From: Candidatus Thalassolituus haligoni
Lineage (GTDB): Bacteria; Pseudomonadota; Gammaproteobacteria; Pseudomonadales; Oceanobacteraceae
DNA length: 64,000 nt
Direction of reading: 5' to 3'
Assembly (NCBI RefSeq): GCF_041222825.1
Contig: NZ_CP139482.1
Span: forward strand, 961,001-1,025,000
The position numbers and the translations under genes were made by a program. Position 1 is the first letter of the stretch. The number at the start of each line of letters is the position of its first letter. Positions 27,107-36,565 of this stretch are shown here, piece by piece. The notes under the pieces were generated by a model that was given only the letters and a program-made list of their open reading frames with translations, searched no databases and was not told the origin of the DNA.

Positions 27107-29830
27107 ATGGTTAACAAGACGTTTCTCGGTCTGGCCATTGCGGCAGCAACCGCGGGCTTGGTTGGCTGCAACATCAGCAGTGTGGATGGCAATAGTGAAG
27201 TCGATCAAACCTCGGTGCTCGCCGGTAGTGGGGAAAATCAGGATACTTTTGTTTCTCCGATGTTTAATCCTGCTACGTCAGAATTACCGTTAAATATCGA
27301 TTTTCTGTTCAAAACCTACCCGACTAATACCGATGGCTCCGCCGTCGATGCCACCGATGTGGATGGCACTCTGTATTATGCTGCGGGCAAAGACATCGCT
27401 CCGCTGTCGGCGACGGGTGATATCAACCCTGATTACAACCCGGTCTACGATGCCATTAACGATCTGGATGGTTTTTCTGTTACGGCGCCGTTTGATATTG
27501 CCTTTGATGGTGAGTTGTCGACTGACGTTGCCGCTGGCTCGGTCTATCTGGTGCCACTGAACTATGAGGGTGGAGCCAAACTGGGTTCTCTGGACTCTGC
27601 AGCGCCGTTTCAATACCTGAGCATGCCTGCTATTCGTGCCGAGGTGGTGAGTTACACCGATGGCAACCTCAGTAACAACGTACTTCGTATCAGCCCAACT
27701 GAGCCGCTACTGGAAAGCACCCGTTATCTGGTGGTGGTGCTCGACAGCCTGCTGGGCGCCAATGGCAATCAGATTGATGCCTCGACGCAATACAAGTACC
27801 TGTCTGATCCGGATCTGGAAGCCTATACGGACGCTCTTGAATCTGCCAAGTCAGCGGTAGAAGGCTGGCAGCAACTGGCGGAAGGTTTTGTCGGCGGTGT
27901 ACTGCAGCGCAGCGATGTTCATGTTGCGCTTGCCTACACCTTTACCACCGGCGGTTCAACGGCCGTGATGAATGCCATGGCCGCCCCCGGTAACGTCAAC
28001 AGTGCCTTGAGCAACAAGGATATTCCAGCGGTGGTGCAGAATTATCTCAACACCACCACCGACGATGCCAGCACTCAAATGGCGACCGTCACCATGATGG
28101 CCAGTGGTGATACCGCGACCGCTACGGCGCTGATTCAGGGCAATACCCTGTTGGCTACCTTGCCGACACCGGCACCGCGCAAAACGGATTTCAGCACCAG
28201 TGCGTCAGTTCCTTCAGCCTTGTTGGCGGCTGGTTTGCAGTCGACATTCCGCAGTGGCCGTATTGAACTGCCGTATTATCACAGCGCGCCAGAGGGTGCC
28301 TACAGTGGTGAGAGTCCGGCCGCCGGTTATGGCTGTACACCGTCGAGTGCAACGGACTCTGACTGTTTGCTGAAACAGCTGACAGCCGCCAATGTGATTA
28401 CTTCACAGTGGGTGTCTGATGCCGATGTGATCAGCAATATTCAGTTGGCGCTGGGAGCCGATGCCACAACGGCGGCGGCTTATGCGGCACCTTCTGAAAA
28501 CGTCACCGATTTGTTCCCGTTTGCCGCAGCCCAGGGCACCGTGTCAGCACCGGTACTGGTGGTTGAGCCGGTTTCCAGTTGCGTCAAACCGGCGGCCGGC
28601 TGGCCAGTGGTGATTTATCAACACGGTTTACGCTCCCAGCGCCTGGATACCTTGCCGCTGGCAGACCAGTTCGCCCAGAACTGTTATGCCACGGTCGCCA
28701 TTGACCTGCCGCTACACGGGGTGATGCCAACCGATACGGTGGATCTGTCCGCCATGCTGGGGGCCGAATTTGCGGCAGTACCGGCCCTGGCGATTGTTGA
28801 GGGCAGCGAACACAGCGAGAACAGTGCAACCAGTTTGTACGCATTGGGGCAGAGCGAGGGCACGGCCGCGTTGCTGGCCAAGGTGACGGAGATTGTTACG
28901 GCCCAAACTTACAGTCAGCGCCACTTTGGGCTGACCGCCAATGGCGTAGCACCAACAGCGGTCAGCGCAACGGATGCTGCCGCGAATGTCTCCGGTTCGC
29001 TTTACATTAACTTTGTGCGCTTCCAGACCACGCGCGATAACACCCGTCAGGCAGTGATGGATTTACTCAACCTGAATGCGTCGATTCCGTTTATGGATAT
29101 CGATGGTGACGGTAACGGCGTGTTGAACAGTGCGCCGGATTTTGATGCCAGCAAGATCTATTTTGCCGGTATTTCGTTGGGTGCCATTGTCGGTACCGAA
29201 TTTGTGGCGATCAATAACGCCAATACGCTGGCGGCCAATGCCACAGGTAACAGTGCCTTGAATCCGGTGCAGGCTGCCGCTTTTGGTGTTCCTGGTGGTG
29301 GGTTGGCAAAAATGCTTGAACATTCCGATGCCTATGGCCCGACAATCGTGGCAGGACTGACAGATCCCGACAGCTTTAACCTCACTCAGGGCGGCTCGGA
29401 CTATGAGTCACTGATGTATGTGTATCAGGCGACCGTGGATGCCTCTGACCCGATCAACTACGTTAAACAGCTGGCAGCCACTGGTACGCCTTATACCCTG
29501 ATTGAGGCGGTGGGTGATCACGTTATTCCGAATACGGTTGATGATGCCCCGTTATCGGGTACCGAACCGTTGATTGATGTTCTGAGTGCGACGCTGGTGG
29601 ATACCTCGTCCGATTTGTCGGCCACTCATCCGGTGCAGGTTGCCTTGCGCCTCAATGCGGATTTGAGCAGTCATATCTCGATGGCGGTACCGGATACAAG
29701 CGATGCGACTGCGGAAACGGCTGCGACCTTTGGTGTTATCGCCAACCACATTGTGAGCCTGTTTAACGATCCGGCAGCACCGACTCTGGTCGATGGTGGC
29801 GCTGGTATTGTTGAAGCAGCGGCAGAGTAA
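27107..29830 (+). CDS. VolA/Pla-1-type surface lipase (lysophospholipase), lipoprotein
   Basis: The 907-residue protein starts at 27107 with a lipoprotein signal (lipobox LVGC, Cys21). The N-terminal region FVSPMFNPATSELPLNIDFLF is the bacterial virulence-factor lipase N domain. The C-terminal half is an alpha/beta-hydrolase with the oxyanion segment VVIYQHGLRSQR and nucleophile Ser690 in FAGISLGAIVG; the late VGDHVIPN may hold the catalytic histidine. Vibrio VolA is a surface-exposed lysophospholipase that frees fatty acids from lecithin for growth. Here DUF1302 and DUF1329 genes follow closely. Substrate is inferred from family only. Confidence 0.88.
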   Translation: MVNKTFLGLAIAAATAGLVGCNISSVDGNSEVDQTSVLAGSGENQDTFVSPMFNPATSELPLNIDFLFKTYPTNTDGSAVDATDVDGTLYYAAGKDIAPLSATGDINPDYNPVYDAINDLDGFSVTAPFDIAFDGELSTDVAAGSVYLVPLNYEGGAKLGSLDSAAPFQYLSMPAIRAEVVSYTDGNLSNNVLRISPTEPLLESTRYLVVVLDSLLGANGNQIDASTQYKYLSDPDLEAYTDALESAKSAVEGWQQLAEGFVGGVLQRSDVHVALAYTFTTGGSTAVMNAMAAPGNVNSALSNKDIPAVVQNYLNTTTDDASTQMATVTMMASGDTATATALIQGNTLLATLPTPAPRKTDFSTSASVPSALLAAGLQSTFRSGRIELPYYHSAPEGAYSGESPAAGYGCTPSSATDSDCLLKQLTAANVITSQWVSDADVISNIQLALGADATTAAAYAAPSENVTDLFPFAAAQGTVSAPVLVVEPVSSCVKPAAGWPVVIYQHGLRSQRLDTLPLADQFAQNCYATVAIDLPLHGVMPTDTVDLSAMLGAEFAAVPALAIVEGSEHSENSATSLYALGQSEGTAALLAKVTEIVTAQTYSQRHFGLTANGVAPTAVSATDAAANVSGSLYINFVRFQTTRDNTRQAVMDLLNLNASIPFMDIDGDGNGVLNSAPDFDASKIYFAGISLGAIVGTEFVAINNANTLAANATGNSALNPVQAAAFGVPGGGLAKMLEHSDAYGPTIVAGLTDPDSFNLTQGGSDYESLMYVYQATVDASDPINYVKQLAATGTPYTLIEAVGDHVIPNTVDDAPLSGTEPLIDVLSATLVDTSSDLSATHPVQVALRLNADLSSHISMAVPDTSDATAETAATFGVIANHIVSLFNDPAAPTLVDGGAGIVEAAAE

Positions 29831-29840
29831 AGGGGCGACC

Positions 29841-31745
29841 ATGAATAATAAGAATACAGGCGGGCACGCGATGAAAAAGCTTCCACTGGCTCTGGCCATT
29901 TCGGCTCTTGCAGCCACTTCTGTTCAGGCAACCGAGTTTGCTGTTGGCGCGATCGATATGCGGCTGGACAACACCGTCAGTGCCGGTATCGGCTGGCGAC
30001 TACAGGAACCTGGTGCGTATCAGATTATGCCTGGTAATGGCGCGGCCTCGGGCAACGATGCGACGGGTTCTTCGTACAATTATGACGACGGCACACAGAA
30101 CTACGGCAAGGGTGATGTCTATACCCGAGTGATAAAATGGACATCCGATCTGGAAATGACCTATCAAAATTACGGCGGTTTTTTCCGGGTTCGGGCATTT
30201 TATGACGATGCCATCATGAATGACGATACGGATTTCAAGGCACTCAGTAATGAAACCAAGGATGCTGCGGGTCGTGGTTATGACTTGCTGGATGCGTATG
30301 TCTGGGGTGATTTTGATATTGGCGAGACACCGCTCTCGGTACGTCTGGGACGTCAGGTATTAAGCTGGGGTGAAAGCACTTTTATTCAGGGCGGTATCAA
30401 CAGCATTAATCCGGTGGATGCCTCGGCGTTCCGTAAACCTGGGGCAGAGCTGAAAGAAGGTTTGTTGCCCGTCAACATGCTGTACACCTCGGTCGGCCTG
30501 ACCCCGGATCTGTCGATGGAAGCCTTCTATCAGCTGCAGTGGGAAAAGACCCGGACTGATCCATGCGGCACCTTCTTCTCTTCGTCCGATTTTGTTGCCG
30601 ACGGCTGTGGCCCGGTGATCTTGGGAGGTAGCTCCAGTGAGCTGGATATCCTGGCAGCCCGAGATCAGGAAGTGGCGGACAATCAGCCCCTGTCTGAACG
30701 GGTTGCACCGGTGGCGGAACGATTGTCTGACGATGAACCCAGAGATTCCGGCCAATATGGTCTGGCATTACGTTGGTATTCCGAAGCGTTGGGTGACACG
30801 GAATTTGGTGCCTACTACATGAATATTCACAGCCGTTTGCCGTTTATCAACGGCGTGGTGGTGAACAAGTCTGACAGCAGTTACTACAATGCCAATGCCA
30901 CCTACGAGAGCAATTATCCGCTCTACCAGATTGCTTATCCTGAAGATATTCAGGTGATGGGATTAAGTTTTGCGACGGCAACAGAAGGCGGCGCCTCGGT
31001 ATCTGGAGAAATCAGTTATCGCCCGGATATGCCCTTGCAGTGGAATGCGTTTGAGCTGCTGCTGGCCGGTAACGCTGCTCCCTATAGCCGTATGTATCAG
31101 CAGCGTCTGGCCGAAGCTGGCGGTAACCCGGCTGATTTATCGGGTGAACTGGCCGTTGGCTACGATCAGTTCGATATGTGGCAGGCACAAACTACCTATA
31201 TTGCGTTCTTTGATCGTATCCTTGGTTCAGACCGTGCCGCTTTGGTGGGTGAACTGGGTGTGAGCTTTATCCCGGATCTGCCAGATACGGACGATGCTCG
31301 TTACGGTCGCTCGGGCGCTTACGGTATTGGTAACAACGATGGCGTTTATAGCGCTGCAGGGGATACCAACTTCTGTACCGCCGACACCGTACCAGGCACT
31401 AATGAAGCAAATAGTGGTAAAAACGTGCATGCTGCCAATTGTACCGATGACGGCTACGTTACCCGGCTTTCTGGCGGTGTGCGTTTGCGTATGTCATTCG
31501 ACTACAACAATGCGCTGGCAGGGGTCAACATCACCCCGATTGTGTCGCTTGCCTATGACAAGGGTAATGGCCCAGAACCCGGTGCCCAGTTTATTGATAA
31601 CCGCCTGACCACCGGTTTGGCCATGCGCTTTGTGTATCTGAACAAGACATCGGTCGATGTGAGCTATACCAATTACACCGGCGGTGATTACAACCAGATT
31701 AAAGACCGCGACAACATCAGTCTGTCTGCATCCTATTCATTTTAA
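29841..31745 (+). CDS. DUF1302 family outer-membrane protein
   Basis: The 634 residues (an ATG at 29871 directly before the signal peptide is an alternative start) carry a Sec signal, KKLPLALAISALAATSVQA. A beta-strand-rich domain with aromatic, alternating patterns follows, ending in ISLSASYSF with a terminal Phe typical of outer-membrane barrels. DUF1302 motifs include DMRLDNTVSAGIGWRLQ and RLGRQVLSWGES. These proteins almost always accompany DUF1329 proteins and are linked to handling of hydrophobic substrates such as lipids or steroids; the mechanism is not established. It begins ten bases after the lipase stop. Confidence 0.88.
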   Translation: MNNKNTGGHAMKKLPLALAISALAATSVQATEFAVGAIDMRLDNTVSAGIGWRLQEPGAYQIMPGNGAASGNDATGSSYNYDDGTQNYGKGDVYTRVIKWTSDLEMTYQNYGGFFRVRAFYDDAIMNDDTDFKALSNETKDAAGRGYDLLDAYVWGDFDIGETPLSVRLGRQVLSWGESTFIQGGINSINPVDASAFRKPGAELKEGLLPVNMLYTSVGLTPDLSMEAFYQLQWEKTRTDPCGTFFSSSDFVADGCGPVILGGSSSELDILAARDQEVADNQPLSERVAPVAERLSDDEPRDSGQYGLALRWYSEALGDTEFGAYYMNIHSRLPFINGVVVNKSDSSYYNANATYESNYPLYQIAYPEDIQVMGLSFATATEGGASVSGEISYRPDMPLQWNAFELLLAGNAAPYSRMYQQRLAEAGGNPADLSGELAVGYDQFDMWQAQTTYIAFFDRILGSDRAALVGELGVSFIPDLPDTDDARYGRSGAYGIGNNDGVYSAAGDTNFCTADTVPGTNEANSGKNVHAANCTDDGYVTRLSGGVRLRMSFDYNNALAGVNITPIVSLAYDKGNGPEPGAQFIDNRLTTGLAMRFVYLNKTSVDVSYTNYTGGDYNQIKDRDNISLSASYSF

Positions 31746-31778
31746 TTGGCAGACAGTGGAACAAGCGAGGAACACAGA

Positions 31779-33140
31779 ATGATCAAATCGACGATACGTG
31801 TGCTGGGCAGTGCACTGATGCTTTCGCTGCTCGGGCTGTCTGCCGAGGCTGCAGTGACGGCCGCAGAAGCTGCTAAATTGGGTAATGAGCTGACCCCTAT
31901 GGGTGCCAACAAGGCCGGGTCGGGTGATATTCCCGCCTGGACCGGTGGCCTGACGCAGGCTCCGGCTGGATACGTCAGTGGTGGTAAGCTGGTTGATCCG
32001 TTTGCTGACGAAAAGCCGCTGTTTGTGATCAATAGCAGTAACTACAAACAATATGCCGACAAAATGTCGGCTGGCCAAAAAGCCATGTTTGAAAAATACC
32101 CGGACAGTTACCGTATGCCGGTCTATCCCTCTCATCGTACCGCTGCGTATCCTCGCAGCATCTACGATGTGACGGCCAGTAATGCGACGGCGACCAAACT
32201 GGTTGATGGTGGCAACGGTCTGGAGAACTACGTCGACGGTACTCCCTTTCCCATGCCCAAAACGGGCCTGGAAGTGATTTGGAACCATATCGTCCGTTAT
32301 CGCGGCGGCAGTGTCGAACGTACTATCGGCCAGGTAACACCCCAGGCGAGTGGTGACTACACGCTGGTCCGTTTTCAGGAAGAGTTCACTTTCAGTGACA
32401 AGCTGACCGACTACACGCCGGGTCAGGACGACAACGTGTTGTTCTATTTCAAACAGGATGTACTGTCTCCGGCCCGTCTGGCCGGTAACGTACTGCTGGT
32501 GCATGAAACCCTGGATCAGGTAAAAGAACCGCGCAAGGCGTGGATCTACAATGCCGGTTCACGCAAGGTTCGCCGGGCACCGACCATTGCCTACGACAGC
32601 CCTGGCACAGCGTCCGACGGCATGCGTACTTCGGATAACTTCGATATGTACAATGGTGCACCCGATCGCTACGAGTGGAAGCTGATTGGCAAGCAGGATA
32701 TGTATATTCCGTATAACAGCTACAAGCTGAAGTCTGACACACTGAAGTACGATGACATCGTCAAGCCTGGCCATATTAACCAGGATCTTGCCCGTTACGA
32801 ATTACACCGCGTCTGGAAGGTGGAAGCGACCCTGAAAGATGGCATGCGCCATGTTTATGCCAAACGGGTGTTTTATATAGATGAAGATACCTGGCAGGCA
32901 TCGGTCATTGATCATTATGATGGCCGTGGATTGCTGTGGCGTGTGGCGGAAGGCCATGAGGTGATGTACTACAATGCTACGGTGCCATGGTACGGCCTGG
33001 AAGTACTCTACGACCTGACCTCTGGCCGTTACCTGGCGTTGGGTCTGGATAATGAAGAGGACGGTTCGTACGTCTTTGGCGCAGAGCGCTCGTCCAGTGA
33101 CTACACCACCTCGGCGTTGCGTCGTTCAGGGCGACGCTGA
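31779..33140 (+). CDS. DUF1329 family periplasmic protein (LolA/LolB-like fold)
   Basis: The 453 residues begin with a signal peptide (VLGSALMLSLLGLSAEAA) and show the DUF1329 hallmarks ELTPMGANKAGSGDIPAWTGG near the mature N-terminus and TWQASVIDHYDGRGLLWR near the C-terminus. The family has a lipoprotein-carrier-like fold suited to binding hydrophobic molecules in the periplasm. It lies 33 bases after the DUF1302 gene, with a strong terminator behind, so lipase, DUF1302 and DUF1329 probably form one transcription unit for release and import of lipid products. Confidence 0.9.
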   Translation: MIKSTIRVLGSALMLSLLGLSAEAAVTAAEAAKLGNELTPMGANKAGSGDIPAWTGGLTQAPAGYVSGGKLVDPFADEKPLFVINSSNYKQYADKMSAGQKAMFEKYPDSYRMPVYPSHRTAAYPRSIYDVTASNATATKLVDGGNGLENYVDGTPFPMPKTGLEVIWNHIVRYRGGSVERTIGQVTPQASGDYTLVRFQEEFTFSDKLTDYTPGQDDNVLFYFKQDVLSPARLAGNVLLVHETLDQVKEPRKAWIYNAGSRKVRRAPTIAYDSPGTASDGMRTSDNFDMYNGAPDRYEWKLIGKQDMYIPYNSYKLKSDTLKYDDIVKPGHINQDLARYELHRVWKVEATLKDGMRHVYAKRVFYIDEDTWQASVIDHYDGRGLLWRVAEGHEVMYYNATVPWYGLEVLYDLTSGRYLALGLDNEEDGSYVFGAERSSSDYTTSALRRSGRR

Positions 33141-33170
33141 TTCTGCTTGTTGTTGCAGTTAATAAAAGCG

Positions 33171-33204
33171 CAATAAAAAACCGGCGATGGCCGGTTTTTT
33201 ATTG
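33171..33204. terminator. Bidirectional terminator after the DUF1329 gene
   Basis: A 15-bp stem (CAATAAAAAACCGGC and its complement) closes on a four-base loop, with T-runs for both directions, between the DUF1329 gene and the convergent outer-membrane protein gene. Confidence 0.92.
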
Positions 33205-33265
33205 CGATCTCATTGTCTGTTCAGACTGTATATTCCGGCTGTGTGTCCAGATGCCGGTGCCAATA

Positions 33266-33763
33266 TCAGAGTTTGATGAGCAAACTGGCGAGGTATTGGT
33301 TGGACGCATCCTTGTTAACAAATTCCCCACGTAATTGCAGTTGGCGGTTAAGCCGATAACCAACACCCACACCGGTCAGTATGCCGTCGTCGTCACCCAC
33401 ATCCAGTCCAACCCGGCCAAGCAGTGACAGGTTGGGGCTGATCTCTGGCAGGTCTTTTTCGGCGACGGCAGCGAGCCACAAGCCACTGATGCTTTCATCG
33501 GTGTGGTCGAAGTCACCGGTCTGGCTGATACCCAGTTCAACGCTGGTATGAATTCCCCCTTCAAGAGTCGCCATTTCATAGCCAGCAAAGCCCTGGACAC
33601 CGGTTGCATCGGCACTGCCACCACCAAATGGGGAGTCGATGGTGTTGTAGGAAAAACTGCCGCCCAAATAGAGCTTGCTGGTATCCATTTCATCGGCATG
33701 TGCTGCAGTACCGGTGCAGAGCAGAGTGGTCAGCAGGAGAGAAGATGTCATCGATCGAGTCAT
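33266..33763 (-). CDS. Small outer-membrane beta-barrel protein (YfaZ-like)
   Basis: The 165 residues consist of a signal peptide (SSLLLTTLLCTGTAAHA) and a compact series of about eight beta strands with alternating hydrophobic pattern, for example YLGGSFSYNTI and GVGVGYRLNRQLQLRGEFVNK, ending YLASLLIKL. It resembles small YfaZ or OmpA-like eight-stranded barrels without a peptidoglycan-binding domain. AAGGA precedes the ATG at 33763; a second ATG five codons in is possible. Function unknown. Confidence 0.7.
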   Translation of the reverse strand: MTRSMTSSLLLTTLLCTGTAAHADEMDTSKLYLGGSFSYNTIDSPFGGGSADATGVQGFAGYEMATLEGGIHTSVELGISQTGDFDHTDESISGLWLAAVAEKDLPEISPNLSLLGRVGLDVGDDDGILTGVGVGYRLNRQLQLRGEFVNKDASNQYLASLLIKL

Positions 33764-33820
33764 AGCAGTTCCTTAACGCATGTTAGATATATAAAACGGG
33801 TGCACTGCTGCCCAAAAGGC

Positions 33821-34801
33821 TCAGGCAAACAGTACCAGTGGTTCTTGTTGCAGTGCCGCCTGTTGTTCTCTCAAAGTCAGAATGTGCTCTGACCAGAAGC
33901 GATGGCTGTCAAACCAGGGAAAGGCGATAGGGAAAGCCGGATCGTCCCAACGCTGGCAAAGCCAGGCAGCATGCTTCATAACACGTATGGTTCGGAGGCA
34001 CTCGACCAGTGAAAGTTCCGTATAGGGGAAGGGGCGGAACATTTCATAACCGTTGCGGATGACGTCCAGCTGAGACAATTGTTCGTCCCGTGCACCACTC
34101 AGCAGCATCCAGATATCCTGCATGGCCGGGCCTTGTACACAATCATCAAAGTCGACCATCCACAGTTGTTCATAACGCAAAAGCAGGTTGCCAGGGTGCA
34201 GGTCGCCATGTACCCGAATGGTACGGAAAGGACGGGATGACATTTGCTGCTCAAGGCTTTGCACCAGCTGTGGCCAGATACTGGCATACACTGCGTGGTA
34301 GTCGCTGGGCATATGGCCAGAGCTCAGCACCGTCTCGGCGGCCTGGGCCAGATCCTGTGCGCCAAGAATGACCGGCCGATGTTCAAAGGACTCCCAGCTA
34401 CCAACCTGATGCAAGCGTGCCAACCAACGCCCCAACAATTCCAGATCGGCATTGGATGACAGTTCCGGTGCATGGCCGCCACGGCGCGGAAACAGCGCAA
34501 ACATAAAGGGTTCGCTATAGAACAGACTTTCGCCATCAATCTGGATCGGTGCAACGACGGGGATTTCTTCCTCGACCAGATCAAACATAAACTTGTGCTC
34601 TTCCAGAATCGCAGCGCGACTCCAGCGATCAGGGCGATAGAACTTGGCGATCAGCGGCTCGCCTTCTTCGATACCGACCTGGTACACCCGATTTTCATAA
34701 CTGTTGAGCGGGAATACCCTGGCGTCACAGAGATAGCCCACTGACTCAATGGCATCCATCACCCGTTCCGGGGTCAGGTTAGCGTAGGGATGTGCAGACA
34801 T
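33821..34801 (-). CDS. srkA: Stress-response serine/threonine kinase SrkA (YihE/RdoA)
   Basis: SrkA is a cytoplasmic Ser/Thr kinase with an aminoglycoside-phosphotransferase fold; in E. coli it counters programmed death after stress and is part of the Cpx regulon upstream of dsbA. The 326 residues match well: LNSYENRVYQVG, the ATP-site lysine in LIAKFYRPDRW, catalytic IRVHGDLHPGNLLL and MVDFDDCVQGPA. No dsbA lies beside it here. It starts 30 bases upstream of the comF stop. Confidence 0.94.
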   Translation of the reverse strand: MSAHPYANLTPERVMDAIESVGYLCDARVFPLNSYENRVYQVGIEEGEPLIAKFYRPDRWSRAAILEEHKFMFDLVEEEIPVVAPIQIDGESLFYSEPFMFALFPRRGGHAPELSSNADLELLGRWLARLHQVGSWESFEHRPVILGAQDLAQAAETVLSSGHMPSDYHAVYASIWPQLVQSLEQQMSSRPFRTIRVHGDLHPGNLLLRYEQLWMVDFDDCVQGPAMQDIWMLLSGARDEQLSQLDVIRNGYEMFRPFPYTELSLVECLRTIRVMKHAAWLCQRWDDPAFPIAFPWFDSHRFWSEHILTLREQQAALQQEPLVLFA

Positions 34802-34831
34802 GATCGGGCCTCACCTGGATTCGACAGGCGA

Positions 34832-35626
34832 TTATGCCTGACTCTCAGGCAACCCACATCCATGCTGTGGCATTGGTATCGGCATTCCGGGAGGCGGCGT
34901 CCGTGCCAGCGCCCAGACACCGACAATACTGGCACCTTGCTGTTTCAGCAGCGCTGCTGTGGCATCTGCCGTTGCACCGGTAGTGAGCACATCGTCAATC
35001 AGCAGCAGGTGCAAGCCGTCCAGCGCTTGCTGGCCGCTGGCAAACTGTTGTCTGGCCTGCAGTAATCGGGACTGGCGTTGTTGGCCCCGTTGCGGCGTAC
35101 TGCCACGACGGCGCAGCGCTTTGTGTACTATCGGTTTGTGGTGCATTGCTGCCAGTTGTTCACAGATAATCCGAGCGGGATTAAAGCCGCGCCAGAGGCG
35201 TTTCTGCCAACCTGAAGGTACATAGGCAAACGCGTCCACCTGGTTGATGGCGGCGGGGGGATAGCGAGCCATCCAGTAGCCCAGACGTAACAGCCATTCG
35301 TAGCGGCGGCGGTCTTTCGCCTGACGCAACCAATAACTAACGGGTGTTTGGTAGGGCAGAAACGCCAGAGTGTAGTCGAATGCGGGTGGCGTTTGCTGAC
35401 AATGCTGACAACGGCGTTCAGTGGAGTTTAATAGTTCGCCACATTGGCTGCACGCCGGGTAGGGAGCACGCAAGATAGTCTCGCAGTGGTGGCACAAAAA
35501 TCCGCTGACACTGTTGCTGACTGTGGTCAGGCACCATTCACAACGAAAGTCTGACAGCTGCACCGCCGACTGGTGTTTTGATACCTGAAGCGTATTCAAC
35601 AGATTCAACCTGAGGCGTCTTGCCAT
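34832..35626 (-). CDS. comF: ComF family phosphoribosyltransferase-like protein
   Basis: ComF proteins (GntX in E. coli) are associated with DNA uptake and use of DNA as nutrient; the biochemical role is unclear. From the ATG at 35626 (GGAA upstream) the protein has 264 residues. An N-terminal zinc-ribbon-like region has paired cysteines (CEWC, CHHC, CSQCGEL, CQHC). The C-terminal phosphoribosyltransferase motif is LLLIDDVLTTGATADA. In many gammaproteobacteria comF is divergent from bioB; here the upstream neighbour is a repeat-containing gap. Confidence 0.93.
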   Translation of the reverse strand: MARRLRLNLLNTLQVSKHQSAVQLSDFRCEWCLTTVSNSVSGFLCHHCETILRAPYPACSQCGELLNSTERRCQHCQQTPPAFDYTLAFLPYQTPVSYWLRQAKDRRRYEWLLRLGYWMARYPPAAINQVDAFAYVPSGWQKRLWRGFNPARIICEQLAAMHHKPIVHKALRRRGSTPQRGQQRQSRLLQARQQFASGQQALDGLHLLLIDDVLTTGATADATAALLKQQGASIVGVWALARTPPPGMPIPMPQHGCGLPESQA

Positions 35627-35866
35627 TGTCTTCCCTGATCCGTTTTTGCGTATGAATACCCGACGTATCCTGCTTGGATGTCGATCTTGGGTCAATCTGC
35701 TAATAACACCCAGTGGATTACATTTGGTAGCCTGATGTTACCGAATAAAGTGTTGGAATTTTGTACAGAAGCGTAGCCTGAAACACCGTTACGACAAATC
35801 TGCAGGCTGGTTCGCATGTGCGGCGACTATCCTGTTTGTATCCGTAGTTAGCTATTTGGGCACATC
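35627..35866. other. Upstream region of comF without visible gene
   Basis: About 240 bases with no supported reading frame. It presumably contains the comF promoter on the minus strand; I cannot point to a clear -35/-10 pair. The following 400 bases are repeat sequence. Confidence 0.4.
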
Positions 35867-36267
35867 TATAGGGAACATCTATTGAATCCTGCACGGCTCT
35901 GCGCGAGTGTTGCCGTTGTTCAGGGCAAGGCGGCGAATGCAGCGAAATGACGCGTCCTTTTCACATTCGTCAACACCGCACTGGACGGCGGCAACCCGCG
36001 CCCTGCGGGGGCTGTCGGATGATCTCGACTCTGTGTCGCCGACGTTTGACTTGACCCGTCAGGCCTGCAAGTTGGCTTCGTGATTCGACACCATCCGCTA
36101 GCCCAGAGTGAGCACCGGATTAAATAGATGTCCCCTATACATTACCGCGCTCACAATCACGGCGTTAAAAATCGACTCAAAATGCTTATTTATCACTCAT
36201 AAACTGCGCTTTCGTCGATTTTTGCCTTGGCCTTTCATCGCGCGCTACATTTTTAGATGAACCCTAT
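35867..36267. repeat. MITE-like dispersed repeat, copy A (long form with internal insert)
   Basis: The ends are inverted: AGGGAACATCT at 35870-35880 and AGATGAACCCT at 36255-36265. A third, inverted copy of the end lies at 36117-36139 and matches 35867-35889 at 21 of 23 positions, so the left 273 bases look like a nested unit. The right part (36164-36267) contains AAAAATCGAC and GTCGATTTTT as an internal inverted repeat and is shared with copies near 51.9 and 62.9 kb. No protein is encoded. It resembles a non-autonomous transposable repeat. Confidence 0.75.
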
Positions 36268-36290
36268 TGATACAGTAAGGAGTGGTTAAA

Positions 36291-36550
36291 TGAATATAGG
36301 TTCTACTTCCGGCTCGGCCATGACGGTGAGCACTCAGGCGACCCATATGGTCAGTGATGCCGAACAGCGTGTCACCGTGGCGGCGCAGCAAGTGGCAGGC
36401 TCCATGTCCCAGCGTCCGATTGAAGAAACGGGCGGTGTGACCGAAGCGTTGGTGGATATGCAACAGGGCAAGCAACTGGTGAGCGCCGCCGGTAAGCTGA
36501 TAGAAGCGCAGAGCGCTCAAATAGGATACTTGCTGGATACCCAAGTCTGA
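36291..36550 (+). CDS. Small conserved-looking hypothetical protein
   Basis: The 86 residues are soluble and helical, rich in Ala, Gln, Val and Ser, with a repeated Q-A-V spacing and an end resembling IEAQSAQIGYLLDTQV. This end is like the last helix of small Pseudomonas proteins (and of flagellar rod-type C-termini, VI..A....LLD). AAGGAGTGG precedes the ATG with good spacing, so the gene is probably real. No function can be assigned. It begins just 24 bases after the repeat. Confidence 0.6.
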
Positions 36551-36565
36551 ATCCGGTTTGTGCTT

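Noticed and set aside
31737..32504. 255-codon minus-strand frame over the DUF1329 gene
   Set aside because: Antisense to a clear DUF1329 protein; no similarity or ribosome site.
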